Origin: Senegalia massiliensis
GTDB taxonomy: Bacteria > Bacillota > Clostridia > Tissierellales > SIT17
Length of the DNA stretch: 64,000 nt
NCBI RefSeq assembly: GCF_009911265.1
Contig: NZ_QXXA01000005.1
Span: forward strand, 1-64,000
Direction: 5' to 3'
Part shown: piece after piece, positions 20,643 through 29,812 of the stretch
Numbering within the stretch: position 1 is the first letter of the stretch
Layout of the letters: the number at the start of each line of letters is the position of its first letter
The notes under the pieces: model-generated
Told to the model about the DNA's origin: nothing
Seen by the model: only the letters and a program-made list of their open reading frames with translations
Databases searched by the model: none
Position numbers and translations under genes: made by a program

Positions 20643-21302
20643 TTATATTTCCATAGATTTTAGATTTTCATCTATTATAAGCTCTGCTTCTGTTGCATTT
20701 TTTATTTGTTCTATTGTTGTTTCAGGTCCTATTTCCTTAAGAACTAAACCTTTATCTGTTACTTCCATTACTCCCATTTCTGTTATAATTAAATCTACTT
20801 GAGATTTTGCTGTAAGAGGTAATGAACATTTTTTAAGTATTTTAGGATTTCCTTTTGCAGTATGAGTCATAGCTACTATAACTTTTTTTGCACCTACTAC
20901 AAGATCCATTGCTCCACCCATTCCTGGTACCATTTTACCTGGTATCATCCAATTGGCAAGACTACCTTCTGAGTCCACTTGAAGAGCTCCTAAAACAGTT
21001 GCATCAACATGACCACCTCTGATTATTCCAAAGCTAGATGCACTATCAAAAAATGCTCCACCTTTTTTAATTGTAACATGTTGACCACCTGCATTTGTTA
21101 AGTTATCATCTTCTGAACCTTTTTCTGGAGTTGGTCCAAGTCCTACAAATCCATTTTCAGATTGAAAAATTACATCCATTTCATCTGGAATAAAATTAGC
21201 TACAAGTGTAGGAAGACCTATTCCTAAATTTATTACATCTCCATTTACAAATTCTTTTGCTACTCTTTTTGCTATTATTTCTTTTACTTTATTTTTATCC
21301 AT
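20643..21302 (-). CDS. CoA-transferase beta subunit (acetate/butyrate-acetoacetate type)
   Basis: 219-residue subunit B of a family I CoA-transferase. The catalytic glutamate is in the SENG motif ([15 protein letters not shown]). These enzymes move CoA between acyl-CoAs and free acids, for example acetoacetyl-CoA plus acetate or butyrate. The start overlaps the alpha stop (TAATG), giving coupled synthesis. The nearby short-chain fatty acid transporter suggests use of butyrate or acetoacetate; the exact acid is not determined by sequence. Confidence 0.93.
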   Translation of the reverse strand: MDKNKVKEIIAKRVAKEFVNGDVINLGIGLPTLVANFIPDEMDVIFQSENGFVGLGPTPEKGSEDDNLTNAGGQHVTIKKGGAFFDSASSFGIIRGGHVDATVLGALQVDSEGSLANWMIPGKMVPGMGGAMDLVVGAKKVIVAMTHTAKGNPKILKKCSLPLTAKSQVDLIITEMGVMEVTDKGLVLKEIGPETTIEQIKNATEAELIIDENLKSMEI

Positions 21303-21958
21303 TACTTTTCACCTCCATCAACAATATAGTCTACAAATAGGCTTGGTGTAATAACATTTTCTGGATCTATTTCGCCTATTTCAACTAAATTATCTGCTTC
21401 TACTATAACAGTATCTGCTGCTGTAGCCATTGTTGGATTGAAATTTCTTGCTGTTTTATCGTAACGGATATTTCCTTTTTTATCTACTGTTTCTCCTTTT
21501 AACAATGCAATATCTGCTTTTAAAGGTGTTTCGAGTAAATAATCTTTACCTTCTACTTCTATTTTCTTTTTACCTTCTTCTACAATTGTATTAACTCCTG
21601 TAGGTGTAAGTACTCCTCCAAGTCCAAATCCTGCTGCTCTTATTCTTTCAACAAATGTTCCTTGAGGCACTAGTTCTACCTCTAATTCATTTTCATTCAT
21701 TTGTCTTCCTGTTTCTTTGTTTGTACCTATGTGACTTACTATAACTTTTTTAACTTGCTTGTTTACTATTAATTTTCCTACTCCTTTATCTATAAAAGCT
21801 GTATCATTTGCTATTAATGTTAAATCTTTTACATTTTTTTCTACTAAAGCATCAACAAGCTTATTAGGTGACCCTACAGCTAAAAATCCACCTACCATTA
21901 TAGTCATTCCATCTTCTATTTTTTCTATAGCTTGTTCGATAGAAATTTGTTTGTTCAT
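21302..21958 (-). CDS. CoA-transferase alpha subunit
   Basis: 218-residue subunit A of the same enzyme. The glycine-rich CoA-binding region is [18 protein letters not shown], and [14 protein letters not shown] and [16 protein letters not shown] are conserved in AtoD/CtfA/ScoA proteins. I choose the ATG at 21958, preceded by GGGGGTG, over a TTG at 21973. It lies 90 bases downstream of the transporter gene and overlaps the beta gene. Confidence 0.93.
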   Translation of the reverse strand: MNKQISIEQAIEKIEDGMTIMVGGFLAVGSPNKLVDALVEKNVKDLTLIANDTAFIDKGVGKLIVNKQVKKVIVSHIGTNKETGRQMNENELEVELVPQGTFVERIRAAGFGLGGVLTPTGVNTIVEEGKKKIEVEGKDYLLETPLKADIALLKGETVDKKGNIRYDKTARNFNPTMATAADTVIVEADNLVEIGEIDPENVITPSLFVDYIVDGGEK

Positions 21959-22023
21959 TTGTTGCACCCCCAAAATTTATTTGTTTGTTATCAATACTAT
22001 GTTATCACATAAAAAAATCATTT

Positions 22024-22045
22024 TCTAGAAACTATCTAGAAACTA
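22024..22045. repeat. Two tandem copies of an 11-base unit
   Basis: CTAGAAACTAT occurs twice in direct succession between the transporter stop and the CoA-transferase alpha gene. Only two copies; probably a simple slippage duplication. Confidence 0.7.
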
Positions 22046-22047
22046 TA

Positions 22048-23394
22048 CTATAAAAACATTAATCCCAAGGAGATTATTACTCCTGTATATATTAGGTCTA
22101 TTATACAATATCCCATAATATCTCTTGCTCCAAGTCCTGCAATACCCAGTGCTGGTAGCGCCCAGAATGGTTGTATTAAATTGGTCCAAGCATCTCCCCA
22201 AGCTATACTCATTCCTGTTTTTGCAGCCGAAACTCCAAGTTCTGCACTTGCTGGCATCATTATTGGTGCCTGTACTGCCCATTGTCCCCCACCAGAAGGT
22301 ACAAAGAAGTTAACTACTCCTGCACTTAAGAAACTGAAAAACGGAAATGTTGTTTCATTAGAGATACTTACAAATCCATTTGATATAACTATTGCAAGAG
22401 AACTACCTGATGAGCTGAGTCCAGTCATCATACCCATTATTCCTGCATAAAATGGGAATTGTAATATTATCCCTGCAGTTCCTCTTGTTGCAATAATTAT
22501 AGCATCTAAGAATTTTCTAGGTGTACCATGAAGTATTATGCCTAAAAATAGGAATATAAAGTTAACTATATTTAAGTTTAAATCAAATCCATTGTTTATG
22601 AAATAATTAACTATAAATATTAGTCCCATTGCTCCTATTAAGATAGATAATATAGAACTATTTTCCATCTTATCTGCAAATGTTGGATTTTCTACCTCTA
22701 CACTTAAATCTTCATCTACTAATAATTCTGGATCTACAGACACTACATCCTCTGGTTTTGGATGCATCGCTCTGTTTATAAAAGGCATTGTTAATAGTAT
22801 TATTCCAAATATAATTAGATTATATGGTGAAAATATAGTTTCACTTGTTGCTATAGGATTTGTTACTACTCCTGCTGTTGCTTCTGCTAAACCTTCTCCT
22901 GCTGTTGCAAGCTTTAGTGGTATAGATCCAGATATACCTGAATGCCATACTACGAAACCTGAATAAGCTGAAGCTATTAATAATCTATAGTCTACAGTCT
23001 TAATTTGTCTTGCAAGCTCTCTTGCATATAACGCTCCGATTACTAATCCAAATCCCCAGTTAATCCAACAAGCTGCTATTGCAACAAAAGTAACTGCAAG
23101 TATTGCTTGCATAGGAGTCTTTGGTATTGATGCTAATTTTCTTAGCCCTTTCTTTATAATAGGTGCATTTGCTAAAGTATGACCTGTTACTAAAACTAGT
23201 GCCATTTGCATTGAAAATGCTAACAGTCCCCAAAATCCATCTCCCCAATGAACTATCATAGCTAATGGACTTTGATCTGTTACAAAAACACCTGCTAAAA
23301 ATACAATAAAAGTAAGTATTGCAGCAAACAAAAATGGATCTGGTAAATATTTTTGTACTACTGCTACACATGCATTTGTAAATTTTTTAAACAT
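22048..23394 (-). CDS. atoE: Short-chain fatty acid transporter, AtoE family
   Basis: 448-residue protein with about twelve membrane segments. It belongs to the AtoE/short-chain fatty acid transporter family (PF02667); conserved parts include WGDGFWGLLAFSMQMALVL, CWINWGFGLVIGA and FFVPSGGGQWAVQ. It would import or exchange acetate, butyrate or acetoacetate for the CoA-transferase encoded downstream. A perfect sigma-54 promoter lies 40 bases upstream, so transport and activation are likely induced together. Confidence 0.93.
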   Translation of the reverse strand: MFKKFTNACVAVVQKYLPDPFLFAAILTFIVFLAGVFVTDQSPLAMIVHWGDGFWGLLAFSMQMALVLVTGHTLANAPIIKKGLRKLASIPKTPMQAILAVTFVAIAACWINWGFGLVIGALYARELARQIKTVDYRLLIASAYSGFVVWHSGISGSIPLKLATAGEGLAEATAGVVTNPIATSETIFSPYNLIIFGIILLTMPFINRAMHPKPEDVVSVDPELLVDEDLSVEVENPTFADKMENSSILSILIGAMGLIFIVNYFINNGFDLNLNIVNFIFLFLGIILHGTPRKFLDAIIIATRGTAGIILQFPFYAGIMGMMTGLSSSGSSLAIVISNGFVSISNETTFPFFSFLSAGVVNFFVPSGGGQWAVQAPIMMPASAELGVSAAKTGMSIAWGDAWTNLIQPFWALPALGIAGLGARDIMGYCIIDLIYTGVIISLGLMFL

Positions 23395-23433
23395 TATTTC
23401 TCCCCCTTACAATTTATTTATGAAATACAATAA

Positions 23434-23449
23434 TGCAAATACCGTGCCA
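23434..23449 (-). promoter_or_regulatory. sigma-54 (-24/-12) promoter of the atoE operon
   Basis: Minus strand TGGCACG, four bases, TTGCA. This matches the sigma-54 consensus TGGCACG-N4-TTGCW at every position. The atoE start lies 40 bases downstream after AAGGGGGAG. No sigma-A promoter of comparable quality is seen here. Confidence 0.85.
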
Positions 23450-23524
23450 TCTAATTTAAACCTTATAATGAGTATATAGCTTCTTTTGATTATACTCTAT
23501 ATTTAAATCATGTTCATATTTTAA

Positions 23525-23552
23525 TACAGTGTATGAGATATCAGACACTGTA
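23525..23552 (-). promoter_or_regulatory. Candidate enhancer (activator) site for the sigma-54 promoter
   Basis: Perfect 8-bp inverted repeat TACAGTGT ... ACACTGTA with a 12-base spacer, centred about 100 bases upstream of the -12 element, where enhancer-binding proteins usually bind. A second inverted repeat, GAGTATA ... TATACTC (23470-23497), lies between it and the promoter. Function is inferred. Confidence 0.5.
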
Positions 23553-23567
23553 ATGATATAATTAATA

Positions 23568-23601
23568 AAAGCATTGGTGGTATTAAGACCACCAATGCTT
23601 T
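23568..23601 (-). terminator. Terminator of the PTS operon
   Basis: Perfect 14-bp inverted repeat (23568-23581 with 23588-23601), 6-base loop, followed on the minus strand by TTTTATTAATT. It directly follows the stop of the SIS-domain gene. Confidence 0.85.
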
Positions 23602-24342
23602 CTACAGGTAATAAATTGAATCTTTATATTCTTCAAATATTTTATTATTATGTTCTTTTCCACCATCTATATTTGCACTAAAAAGTATTGGTGGTGTTAT
23701 ACCTTTATTCATTAGTTCTTCTGCCACTTGTGCAACTATGGAGTTTACTATAGTACTTCCTACTACAGTAGATGTAGGAGATACTTTTTGCTCTAGACCT
23801 TCTACTTTAATAGTAGCATCACCTTTTTCTCCATGATTATCTATTACTATATCAGCAATATCCATTAATCTTTTCCCTGATGGATGTCTAGATTCTACTT
23901 GAGATGAATAAGATACATTAGTAAGACCTATTATTTTAGCTCCTTTTTCCTTTGCTTTATTTGCAAAATCTATCATTACAGAATTTCTTCCTGAAACTGA
24001 ATGACATAAAATAACATCGTCTTTTTTTATATCTACTTTATCAGCTATTAATTCACCATATCCAACTAAACTTTCCATTTCACTTGTAAATGTGATAGGC
24101 CTTATGTTTAACATTATTGAAGGTTCAAAAATAGGGTTTATTAAAGCAAGTCCACCTGCTCTATAAAATAGTTCTTCTGATATTATTCCAGCATGTGATG
24201 CTCCAAAAGTAAATATACTATTTTTGTTTTCTATAGCTTTAACAAATAAATCTACTACTTTTTCTATATTTTCTTTTTCGTTTTCTTCTACTATTTCTAA
24301 TATTTCTTTAACTTTATTAAAATATCTATTATATGCTTTCAA
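23602..24342 (-). CDS. SIS-domain sugar isomerase-like protein (UPF0309 type)
   Basis: 246-residue cytosolic protein of the SIS_2/UPF0309 family. The N-terminal helix and FTFGASHAGIISEELFYRAGG, then CHSVSGRNSVMIDFANKAKEKGAKIIGLTN, form a sugar-phosphate-binding SIS fold. Members bind phosphosugars, often amino-sugar phosphates. It is the last gene of a PTS operon, so it probably isomerises or processes the imported sugar phosphate. The sugar is unknown. Confidence 0.85.
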   Translation of the reverse strand: MKAYNRYFNKVKEILEIVEENEKENIEKVVDLFVKAIENKNSIFTFGASHAGIISEELFYRAGGLALINPIFEPSIMLNIRPITFTSEMESLVGYGELIADKVDIKKDDVILCHSVSGRNSVMIDFANKAKEKGAKIIGLTNVSYSSQVESRHPSGKRLMDIADIVIDNHGEKGDATIKVEGLEQKVSPTSTVVGSTIVNSIVAQVAEELMNKGITPPILFSANIDGGKEHNNKIFEEYKDSIYYL

Positions 24343-24355
24343 AAACTCACTTCCT

Positions 24356-25609
24356 TTATATTAGAGAAATTAATTTAGCTATATATTGAGAAATTGTACC
24401 CCAAAGCGAAAGATCATTTCCTCCGAAAATTAAAATCCAGTTTTGAATTGTACCAGAGTATATTATAGCTGAAATACCTACTAAACCTACCATAACTATT
24501 GCTGAAAAACTGGTACCGATAATTGCTCCTCTAAGTCCGCCTTGACCTTCTCCTATTACTGCAGCTGCTCCACATTCAAAGAAACTTGTAATAACTAAAG
24601 GTATAAGCATCAAACCAAATACATTAAAACTATTAGCTATTAATATAACTATTGTGGATACTACCATTGCTGTAACAAATCCAATAATTGCTGCGTTTGG
24701 TTTATAGTTAAATAATATTGGAGCATCTAATGCAGGTACTGAATTAGGTATAAGTTTTTCTGATATTCCTTGGAATGCAGGTAATATTTGATTTACTAAC
24801 ATACGTACACCTTGTAGCATTATTACTAGGCCTGCACCAAACATGAATCCTTGATTTATTGCATAAAATACTATTGGTTGTGCTTCTGCTTCAAATGCAC
24901 CGTCTACAGTTAATCCTAAAAATAAGAACATTAAAAATACTACTATACCACCAGTAATAGATACTTCTTTAAAGAATGATAAACTTTCTGGTATCTTTAA
25001 ACTTTCTGTTGATCTTTCTTTGTTTCCAAACTTCTTAGCTATAAATCCTGATATTAAAGCTAAAATTCCTGATGGATGACCTAGTGTAAAGGAATCATCT
25101 CCTGTGACAGCACTAACAAAAGGCTTTAATAACCATGGAACTATAGACCAGTATAATGCTGATAATACTGTTGCAAATATTATTAAAGTAGCTCCACTTA
25201 AATTCCCTTCTACACCTGCAGCTACAAATATAAATGGGAACCACCATAAAAAGTGACCAGTTAAAAATATAGTTTTAATTGGTGTAAATCTAGCTATAAG
25301 AAGATGTAATACTAGTGCGAAAAACATTGTAAGACCAACTTCTCCACCAAACTCTGAAGTAAATGTTATATCGTTAAGTCCTTCTGTTACTTCTCCACCA
25401 GCAATTTCTTGAAATAATCCATTTATTGGTGCTATTGACCCAACTAATATATTAACACCTTGCTGTAATATAAACATTCCAATAGCAGCTAAAAGACCAC
25501 CTTTAATTACATCGCCAATTTTTTTCCCTTGTAAAGCAAGACCTATTATTGCTATTATTCCTAATAATACAGGGGGATTTCTAAAAAGGTTATCAATTAT
25601 AAAACTCAT
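24356..25609 (-). CDS. PTS EIIC component, ascorbate (UlaA/SgaT) type
   Basis: 417-residue membrane permease with about ten segments, of the AG superfamily of PTS permeases (EIIC-GAT/SgaT_UlaA, PF03611). It begins with GIIAIIGLALQGKKIGDVIKG, and the region TPIKTIFLTGHFLWWFP is typical of the family. It transports and, with IIB, phosphorylates its sugar. It sits between IIB and the SIS gene. Ascorbate is only one of several possible substrates; no ulaD/E/F-type catabolic genes are nearby. Confidence 0.88.
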   Translation of the reverse strand: MSFIIDNLFRNPPVLLGIIAIIGLALQGKKIGDVIKGGLLAAIGMFILQQGVNILVGSIAPINGLFQEIAGGEVTEGLNDITFTSEFGGEVGLTMFFALVLHLLIARFTPIKTIFLTGHFLWWFPFIFVAAGVEGNLSGATLIIFATVLSALYWSIVPWLLKPFVSAVTGDDSFTLGHPSGILALISGFIAKKFGNKERSTESLKIPESLSFFKEVSITGGIVVFLMFLFLGLTVDGAFEAEAQPIVFYAINQGFMFGAGLVIMLQGVRMLVNQILPAFQGISEKLIPNSVPALDAPILFNYKPNAAIIGFVTAMVVSTIVILIANSFNVFGLMLIPLVITSFFECGAAAVIGEGQGGLRGAIIGTSFSAIVMVGLVGISAIIYSGTIQNWILIFGGNDLSLWGTISQYIAKLISLI

Positions 25610-25623
25610 TAATATTCCTCCTT

Positions 25624-25905
25624 TTATTTTTTATTTTCATTAATAAATTTTTCTACTGCGCTTTTAACTTCTTGTTTATCCATATATTTTTCCACTTCAT
25701 ATACTGGAGAAGTTGTTGAATTTCTCAAGTCTTTAGCTATTTCCTTAGAAGTGAAAATTGCATCTGGTTTAGCACCTTTAGCTGATGATAGATCCATTGT
25801 TTGAACATTTGCATCTACCCCTAATTCTTTAAATACCTTGTCTAGAGTCATTTTTAAAACCATTGAAGACCCTACTCCAAATCCGCATACCGCTAAAATT
25901 TCCAT
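25624..25905 (-). CDS. PTS EIIB component, lactose/ascorbate type
   Basis: 93-residue phospho-carrier. The active-site cysteine lies in the P-loop AVCGFGVGSSMVLK at residue 6-7, as in UlaB/SgaB proteins. It takes phosphate from an EIIA and passes it to the sugar carried by EIIC. It starts three bases after the regulator stops. No stand-alone EIIA gene is present in the operon; the only EIIA domain is in the regulator. Confidence 0.9.
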   Translation of the reverse strand: MEILAVCGFGVGSSMVLKMTLDKVFKELGVDANVQTMDLSSAKGAKPDAIFTSKEIAKDLRNSTTSPVYEVEKYMDKQEVKSAVEKFINENKK

Positions 25906-25908
25906 TTA

Positions 25909-27843
25909 TTATTCCTCCTCTTCTTTATTTATCATTTTAATTACTTCTTTACTACTGTTACTAGATTTAAGTTTTTCAATATTATCTTTATCTCCCACTA
26001 TTTCAGTTAATGAAGCTAAAGCTTTTATATGAGATGAATTATCTATGGAAGCAAGGACAGTGAAAATATTTACTGGCTTCCCTAATAAATCAACAGGTTC
26101 TTTTAATATTAGCATAGACATGCTCATATCCTTAACGCCACTTTCTGGCCTAGCATGTGGCAATGCAAAATAATCTGTTAATACTATATAAGGTCCATGT
26201 TCCTTAACACTATCTATCATTGCATCTACATATTCATCAGTTATTGTTTTTTGATTTAATAAAGGTTCAGATGCTATTTTTATAGCGTCTTCCCAATTGT
26301 CTAAACTATCTTTTAATACTATTCTATCTTCTGTTAATAATTCTTTTAACATTGGCTGAACAAACTCCTTTTTATTTACCTTATAAAATTTTTGCAATAT
26401 TTCTCTTTCTAAAAGTTTTTCATTGTGCACTGTAGAATATTTTTTGATTACATCTAAAAGAGACTTTATATCTATTCTTATACCTTGAGCATCATATTCC
26501 ATAATTTTTTCATACAAAAGATGTATATCATAATTACTTAATATTGGATTTACCACTATAACATTTTCATATCCCTTTAAAGATACTGTTGAAATTATAT
26601 AGTCAAAATCGCCTTGATAATTATCTATATCTTTTATAGGAGTTGTTGCTACTATATCAATATAAGGAAATTTTTCTTCTATTTGTTTTTCTAATATTTT
26701 AGAAAACACTGCTCCTTTATGACAAACTATAAGAACTTTTTTCATGTTTCTATTCAAGGATTCTGGTTTTTTCTTGAAATATATTCCAAAATACATACTT
26801 ATATAAGCAATTTCTTCTTCTCTTATGCCTGATAACTCTGGAAATCCTTTGATATTTTCAATTATTAATTTTGTAATTTTAAATATATCAGAATACTTTT
26901 CTTTAATTTCTTCTAATAATGGATTTACAATAGGAATCTGAAATCGTATTCTATTATAAGAAGATTTAAAATGACTTTTTAGATTGTTTCTTAGTTTTTC
27001 TTCTTCTTCTATATTTATAGATACTTGATTTTTAAACTGAGAAATTAATTTACTAACTATATCAATTATCTTTTGTTCATCTATTATAGGTTTCAAACTT
27101 GATAATGAACTTATATACGTTGTTATATACGCTCTTTCATAAATATTAATATTTATATCTTTAGCAAATAACTCATGTATATAATCAAAATAAAAAAATT
27201 CTTTTGCTTCATTTACAAAATTATATTTATTAAGAATATATCCCTGTTCAATTCTTGTATGGATAAAATTTATGAGATTTTCTAAATAAAACAAAGAAAT
27301 ATCTGTTAATTCCAGTTGAAATACCTTATCAAAATCTAATATGTGCTTATTTTCCACTATATTAAATTGCTTATTCTCTAAATTTTTAAGAAATAATTCC
27401 CTTATATCTATTTCATTTCCATCTAATATATATTCTCCCTTATAATAAAGAATAATATTTCTCTTTTTTAAAATTTTTTTTATAAAAGAAATATCATTTA
27501 CAATAGTATTTTTACTTACTAAAAACTTTTCTGACATCTCTTCAATAGTAATTTGTGGATTAATAAATATAATATTAAGCAATTCAATCCTTCTCTTACT
27601 AGCATCAAAATAAATTTCATTGGAATATTCAAGTTTCTTTTTTAGTTTCTCAATATCCCCTATAAATATTACTTTTCTATTTATAGTTTTTATTTCTCCA
27701 ATTTCCTTAATAAAATCATTTATTTCACCTATAGAATAATATAAAGTTCTTTTAGATATATTAAAATATTCTAATAAAGAATGTAAAGTATTTTCTTCTT
27801 TATTTAATATTTGATAAAGTATTTTTTCATTTCTTTTTTTCAT
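25909..27843 (-). CDS. PRD-containing PTS-controlled transcriptional regulator (BglG/MtlR-like) with EIIB and EIIA domains
   Basis: 644-residue modular regulator: N-terminal helix-turn-helix domains (about 1-140, including ITIEEMSEKFLVSKNTIVND), two PRDs (about 180-400), an EIIB-like domain (KVLIVCHKGAVFSK) and a C-terminal EIIA domain of the fructose/mannitol type with active histidine in ALPHARPE. PRD2 keeps the first His (KSHFKSSYNRIR) but has Tyr where the second is usual (AYISMYFGIYF). It presumably activates the PTS operon it heads, responding to phosphorylation. The EIIA may also serve as the operon's phosphodonor. Confidence 0.88.
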   Translation of the reverse strand: MKKRNEKILYQILNKEENTLHSLLEYFNISKRTLYYSIGEINDFIKEIGEIKTINRKVIFIGDIEKLKKKLEYSNEIYFDASKRRIELLNIIFINPQITIEEMSEKFLVSKNTIVNDISFIKKILKKRNIILYYKGEYILDGNEIDIRELFLKNLENKQFNIVENKHILDFDKVFQLELTDISLFYLENLINFIHTRIEQGYILNKYNFVNEAKEFFYFDYIHELFAKDININIYERAYITTYISSLSSLKPIIDEQKIIDIVSKLISQFKNQVSINIEEEEKLRNNLKSHFKSSYNRIRFQIPIVNPLLEEIKEKYSDIFKITKLIIENIKGFPELSGIREEEIAYISMYFGIYFKKKPESLNRNMKKVLIVCHKGAVFSKILEKQIEEKFPYIDIVATTPIKDIDNYQGDFDYIISTVSLKGYENVIVVNPILSNYDIHLLYEKIMEYDAQGIRIDIKSLLDVIKKYSTVHNEKLLEREILQKFYKVNKKEFVQPMLKELLTEDRIVLKDSLDNWEDAIKIASEPLLNQKTITDEYVDAMIDSVKEHGPYIVLTDYFALPHARPESGVKDMSMSMLILKEPVDLLGKPVNIFTVLASIDNSSHIKALASLTEIVGDKDNIEKLKSSNSSKEVIKMINKEEEE

Positions 27844-28189
27844 AGCAATCTCCTTAAATAAATAATATCATTTTAATAAAAACATCTAAATACCAAATAA
27901 ATTCACTGATTTTGCACAAGTAGGTTAATTTATATGAATATAATTATATTTCCTTAAATAGACTTCTATATGCATAAATATCCTTACTTGAAAATATAGT
28001 TTAACAGGATTACTGTTGCAACTATCCTTCAGTTATTATAATAGTAATAATATATAATAATAATAGCAATTATAAACTTATTTGTATTTTTAAGCTTGAG
28101 GAAATATTGAATATAAATTTAAAACCCTTTTCAAATATTGCTTTAAAATATATAATAATCTTTATAATATATAAAGGGGATTTGATTTA
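27844..28189. other. Divergent intergenic region, regulator / M50 protease
   Basis: About 345 very AT-rich bases between two divergent genes. Plus strand: TTTTCA (28128-28133), 17 bases, TATAAT (28151-28156), then AAAGGGGA before the M50 start. Minus strand: only a weak TTTAGA-17-TATTAT before the PRD gene. A small inverted repeat AACAG-5-CTGTT lies at 28003-28017. I see no RNA gene, riboswitch or sigma-54 site here. Confidence 0.45.
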
Positions 28190-29362
28190 ATGGATAATGT
28201 AGTAAAAAACAACAAAAGAAAAGGCAAATATTTAGGACCTATTTTATTTATATTAATATGTGCTGGTCTAGGACTTATACTTGGGTTTCTTTCAAATAAT
28301 TATTTAAAGGATTTTTTCCAAAAATACATCAATAATGAAAAAGCATATATTGAACTTTTTAATATCTATATTTTATTATTAATATTTATACTAGGTTATT
28401 TAATACATATTATAATTCATGAAGCTGGACATTTAGTGTTTGGACTACTTTCAGGATATAAATTTGTATCTTTTAGAGTTGCTTCTTTTACAATAATAAA
28501 ATTTCAAGGAAAATTTAAGTTTAAAAGATTTAGTATTGCTGGTACAGCAGGGCAATGTCTAATGATGCCTCCTAATATGATAAATGGAAAATACCCATTT
28601 ACATTATATAATTTAGGTGGAGTAATATTTAATTTAATTATATCCATATTAGTTATATTAATTGCAAAACAATACTCTTCCTACTTAAGTGTTTTCTTTA
28701 TATTAATAAGTCTTGGTGGAATACTTTGTGCCCTAACAAATGGTATACCTATGAAAATTAATGGAGTAGGAAACGATGCATATAATTTATTGTCAATGAT
28801 TAAAGATAAGAATGCAAGAGAATCTTTTCACCTTCAACTTGAAATAAATGGACTTTTAACTGAAGGGAAAAGATTAAAAGATATGCCGTATGAAAAATTT
28901 AAACTAAAAGAAGATGTTAATTATAAAAACTCTTTAAATTTTTCTAAGTTTTTTATAACTTATAACTACTTTTTAGATAATATGGATTTTAAAAGAGCAA
29001 GACAAGTATTAAAATTTGCAGAGTCTTTTACTCAATACACAATTTCATTAAATAGATTAGAATGGGAATCTGAAATGTTGTTTATGGAACTTATAGGCGA
29101 TTGTAACGAAGAAATAATAGAAAAATTATATAATAAAAGCCTTCAAAAATATATAAAAGCTTCAAAATTTATGGTAAGTAAAAAAAGAATTATGATGGCT
29201 TATGAAGGTCTTTACAAAAAAGATAAAGAAAAAAGCTTGAAATATTTAAATGAATTAAAAGATTTAGCTGAAAATTATCCTCTAAAAGGTGAAGCTGAAA
29301 TGGAACTTATGCTAGGAGATTTTTTAAAAGCAAAATTAGATAATAATAACCCACCAATTTAA
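28190..29362 (+). CDS. M50-family membrane metalloprotease with C-terminal helical domain
   Basis: 390-residue protein. A membrane helix near residues 15-38 is followed by the zinc motif HEAGH (residues 77-81) inside another helix, further membrane segments, and NGIPMKINGVGNDAYNL near residue 180-200, where the third ligand (ND) of M50 site-2 proteases is expected. The last 190 residues are soluble and helical, perhaps a repeat-type binding domain. Its substrate is unknown. It stands alone between divergent and convergent neighbours and shares a terminator with the dCMP deaminase gene. Confidence 0.8.
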   Translation: MDNVVKNNKRKGKYLGPILFILICAGLGLILGFLSNNYLKDFFQKYINNEKAYIELFNIYILLLIFILGYLIHIIIHEAGHLVFGLLSGYKFVSFRVASFTIIKFQGKFKFKRFSIAGTAGQCLMMPPNMINGKYPFTLYNLGGVIFNLIISILVILIAKQYSSYLSVFFILISLGGILCALTNGIPMKINGVGNDAYNLLSMIKDKNARESFHLQLEINGLLTEGKRLKDMPYEKFKLKEDVNYKNSLNFSKFFITYNYFLDNMDFKRARQVLKFAESFTQYTISLNRLEWESEMLFMELIGDCNEEIIEKLYNKSLQKYIKASKFMVSKKRIMMAYEGLYKKDKEKSLKYLNELKDLAENYPLKGEAEMELMLGDFLKAKLDNNNPPI

Positions 29363-29378
29363 AATTATTTGGTGGGTT
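29348..29378. terminator. Bidirectional terminator, M50 protease / dCMP deaminase
   Basis: 10-bp stem (29348-29357 with 29369-29378) with AT-rich flanks on both sides, overlapping the ends of two convergent genes. Confidence 0.75.
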
Positions 29379-29790
29379 TATTATTATCTAAATAAACTAC
29401 TTCTATATTTGGTGATTCTTTAAACCAATTTATTGATGGACTATAATCTTTTAAAAATACTACTCTAGTAATTCCCGATGTTATTATAAGTTTTTGACAT
29501 TCTGGACAAGGCTGATGTGTTACATAAATAGTAGCACCTTTTCTTTCATCTGGTGTAGTTTCTAGTAGACAGTTAACTTCTGCATGAATTGTACGAGTAC
29601 AATGATTATTCACTATATGACACCCTACATCTTCGCAATGAGGAAGACCTGCAGGACTCCCATTATATCCTGTCCCTTTTATTCTCTTATCTTTTACTAT
29701 GACAGCTCCTACATGAAGCCTAGGGCATGTACTTCTTTCTGCAACTTTTAAGGCTATATCCATGAAATAATTATCCCAATCTTTTCGCAT
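29365..29790 (-). CDS. dCMP deaminase family protein (ComEB-like)
   Basis: 141-residue cytidine/deoxycytidylate deaminase fold enzyme converting dCMP to dUMP for thymidylate synthesis. Zinc-site motifs HAEVNCLL and PCPECQKLI are intact, and an extra Cys/His cluster (EDVGCHIVNNHCTRTIHAE) is typical of dCMP deaminases. I choose the ATG at 29790 because GAGGAGG lies just upstream; an ATG at 29850 sits within the upstream gene. Length matches ComEB-type proteins of about 140-190. Confidence 0.92.
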   Translation of the reverse strand: MRKDWDNYFMDIALKVAERSTCPRLHVGAVIVKDKRIKGTGYNGSPAGLPHCEDVGCHIVNNHCTRTIHAEVNCLLETTPDERKGATIYVTHQPCPECQKLIITSGITRVVFLKDYSPSINWFKESPNIEVVYLDNNKPTK

Positions 29791-29812
29791 GTTTTTCCTC
29801 CTCTTTTTTATT

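Noticed and set aside
22024-22045. Tandem 11-base repeat as a regulatory element
   Set aside because: Only two copies, inside an operon and without a dyad; simple duplication is the easier explanation.
27844-28189. Search for a riboswitch, T-box or sigma-54 site in the longest gene-free stretch
   Set aside because: Only weak promoters and one small inverted repeat were seen; nothing with a recognisable leader or -24/-12 pattern.
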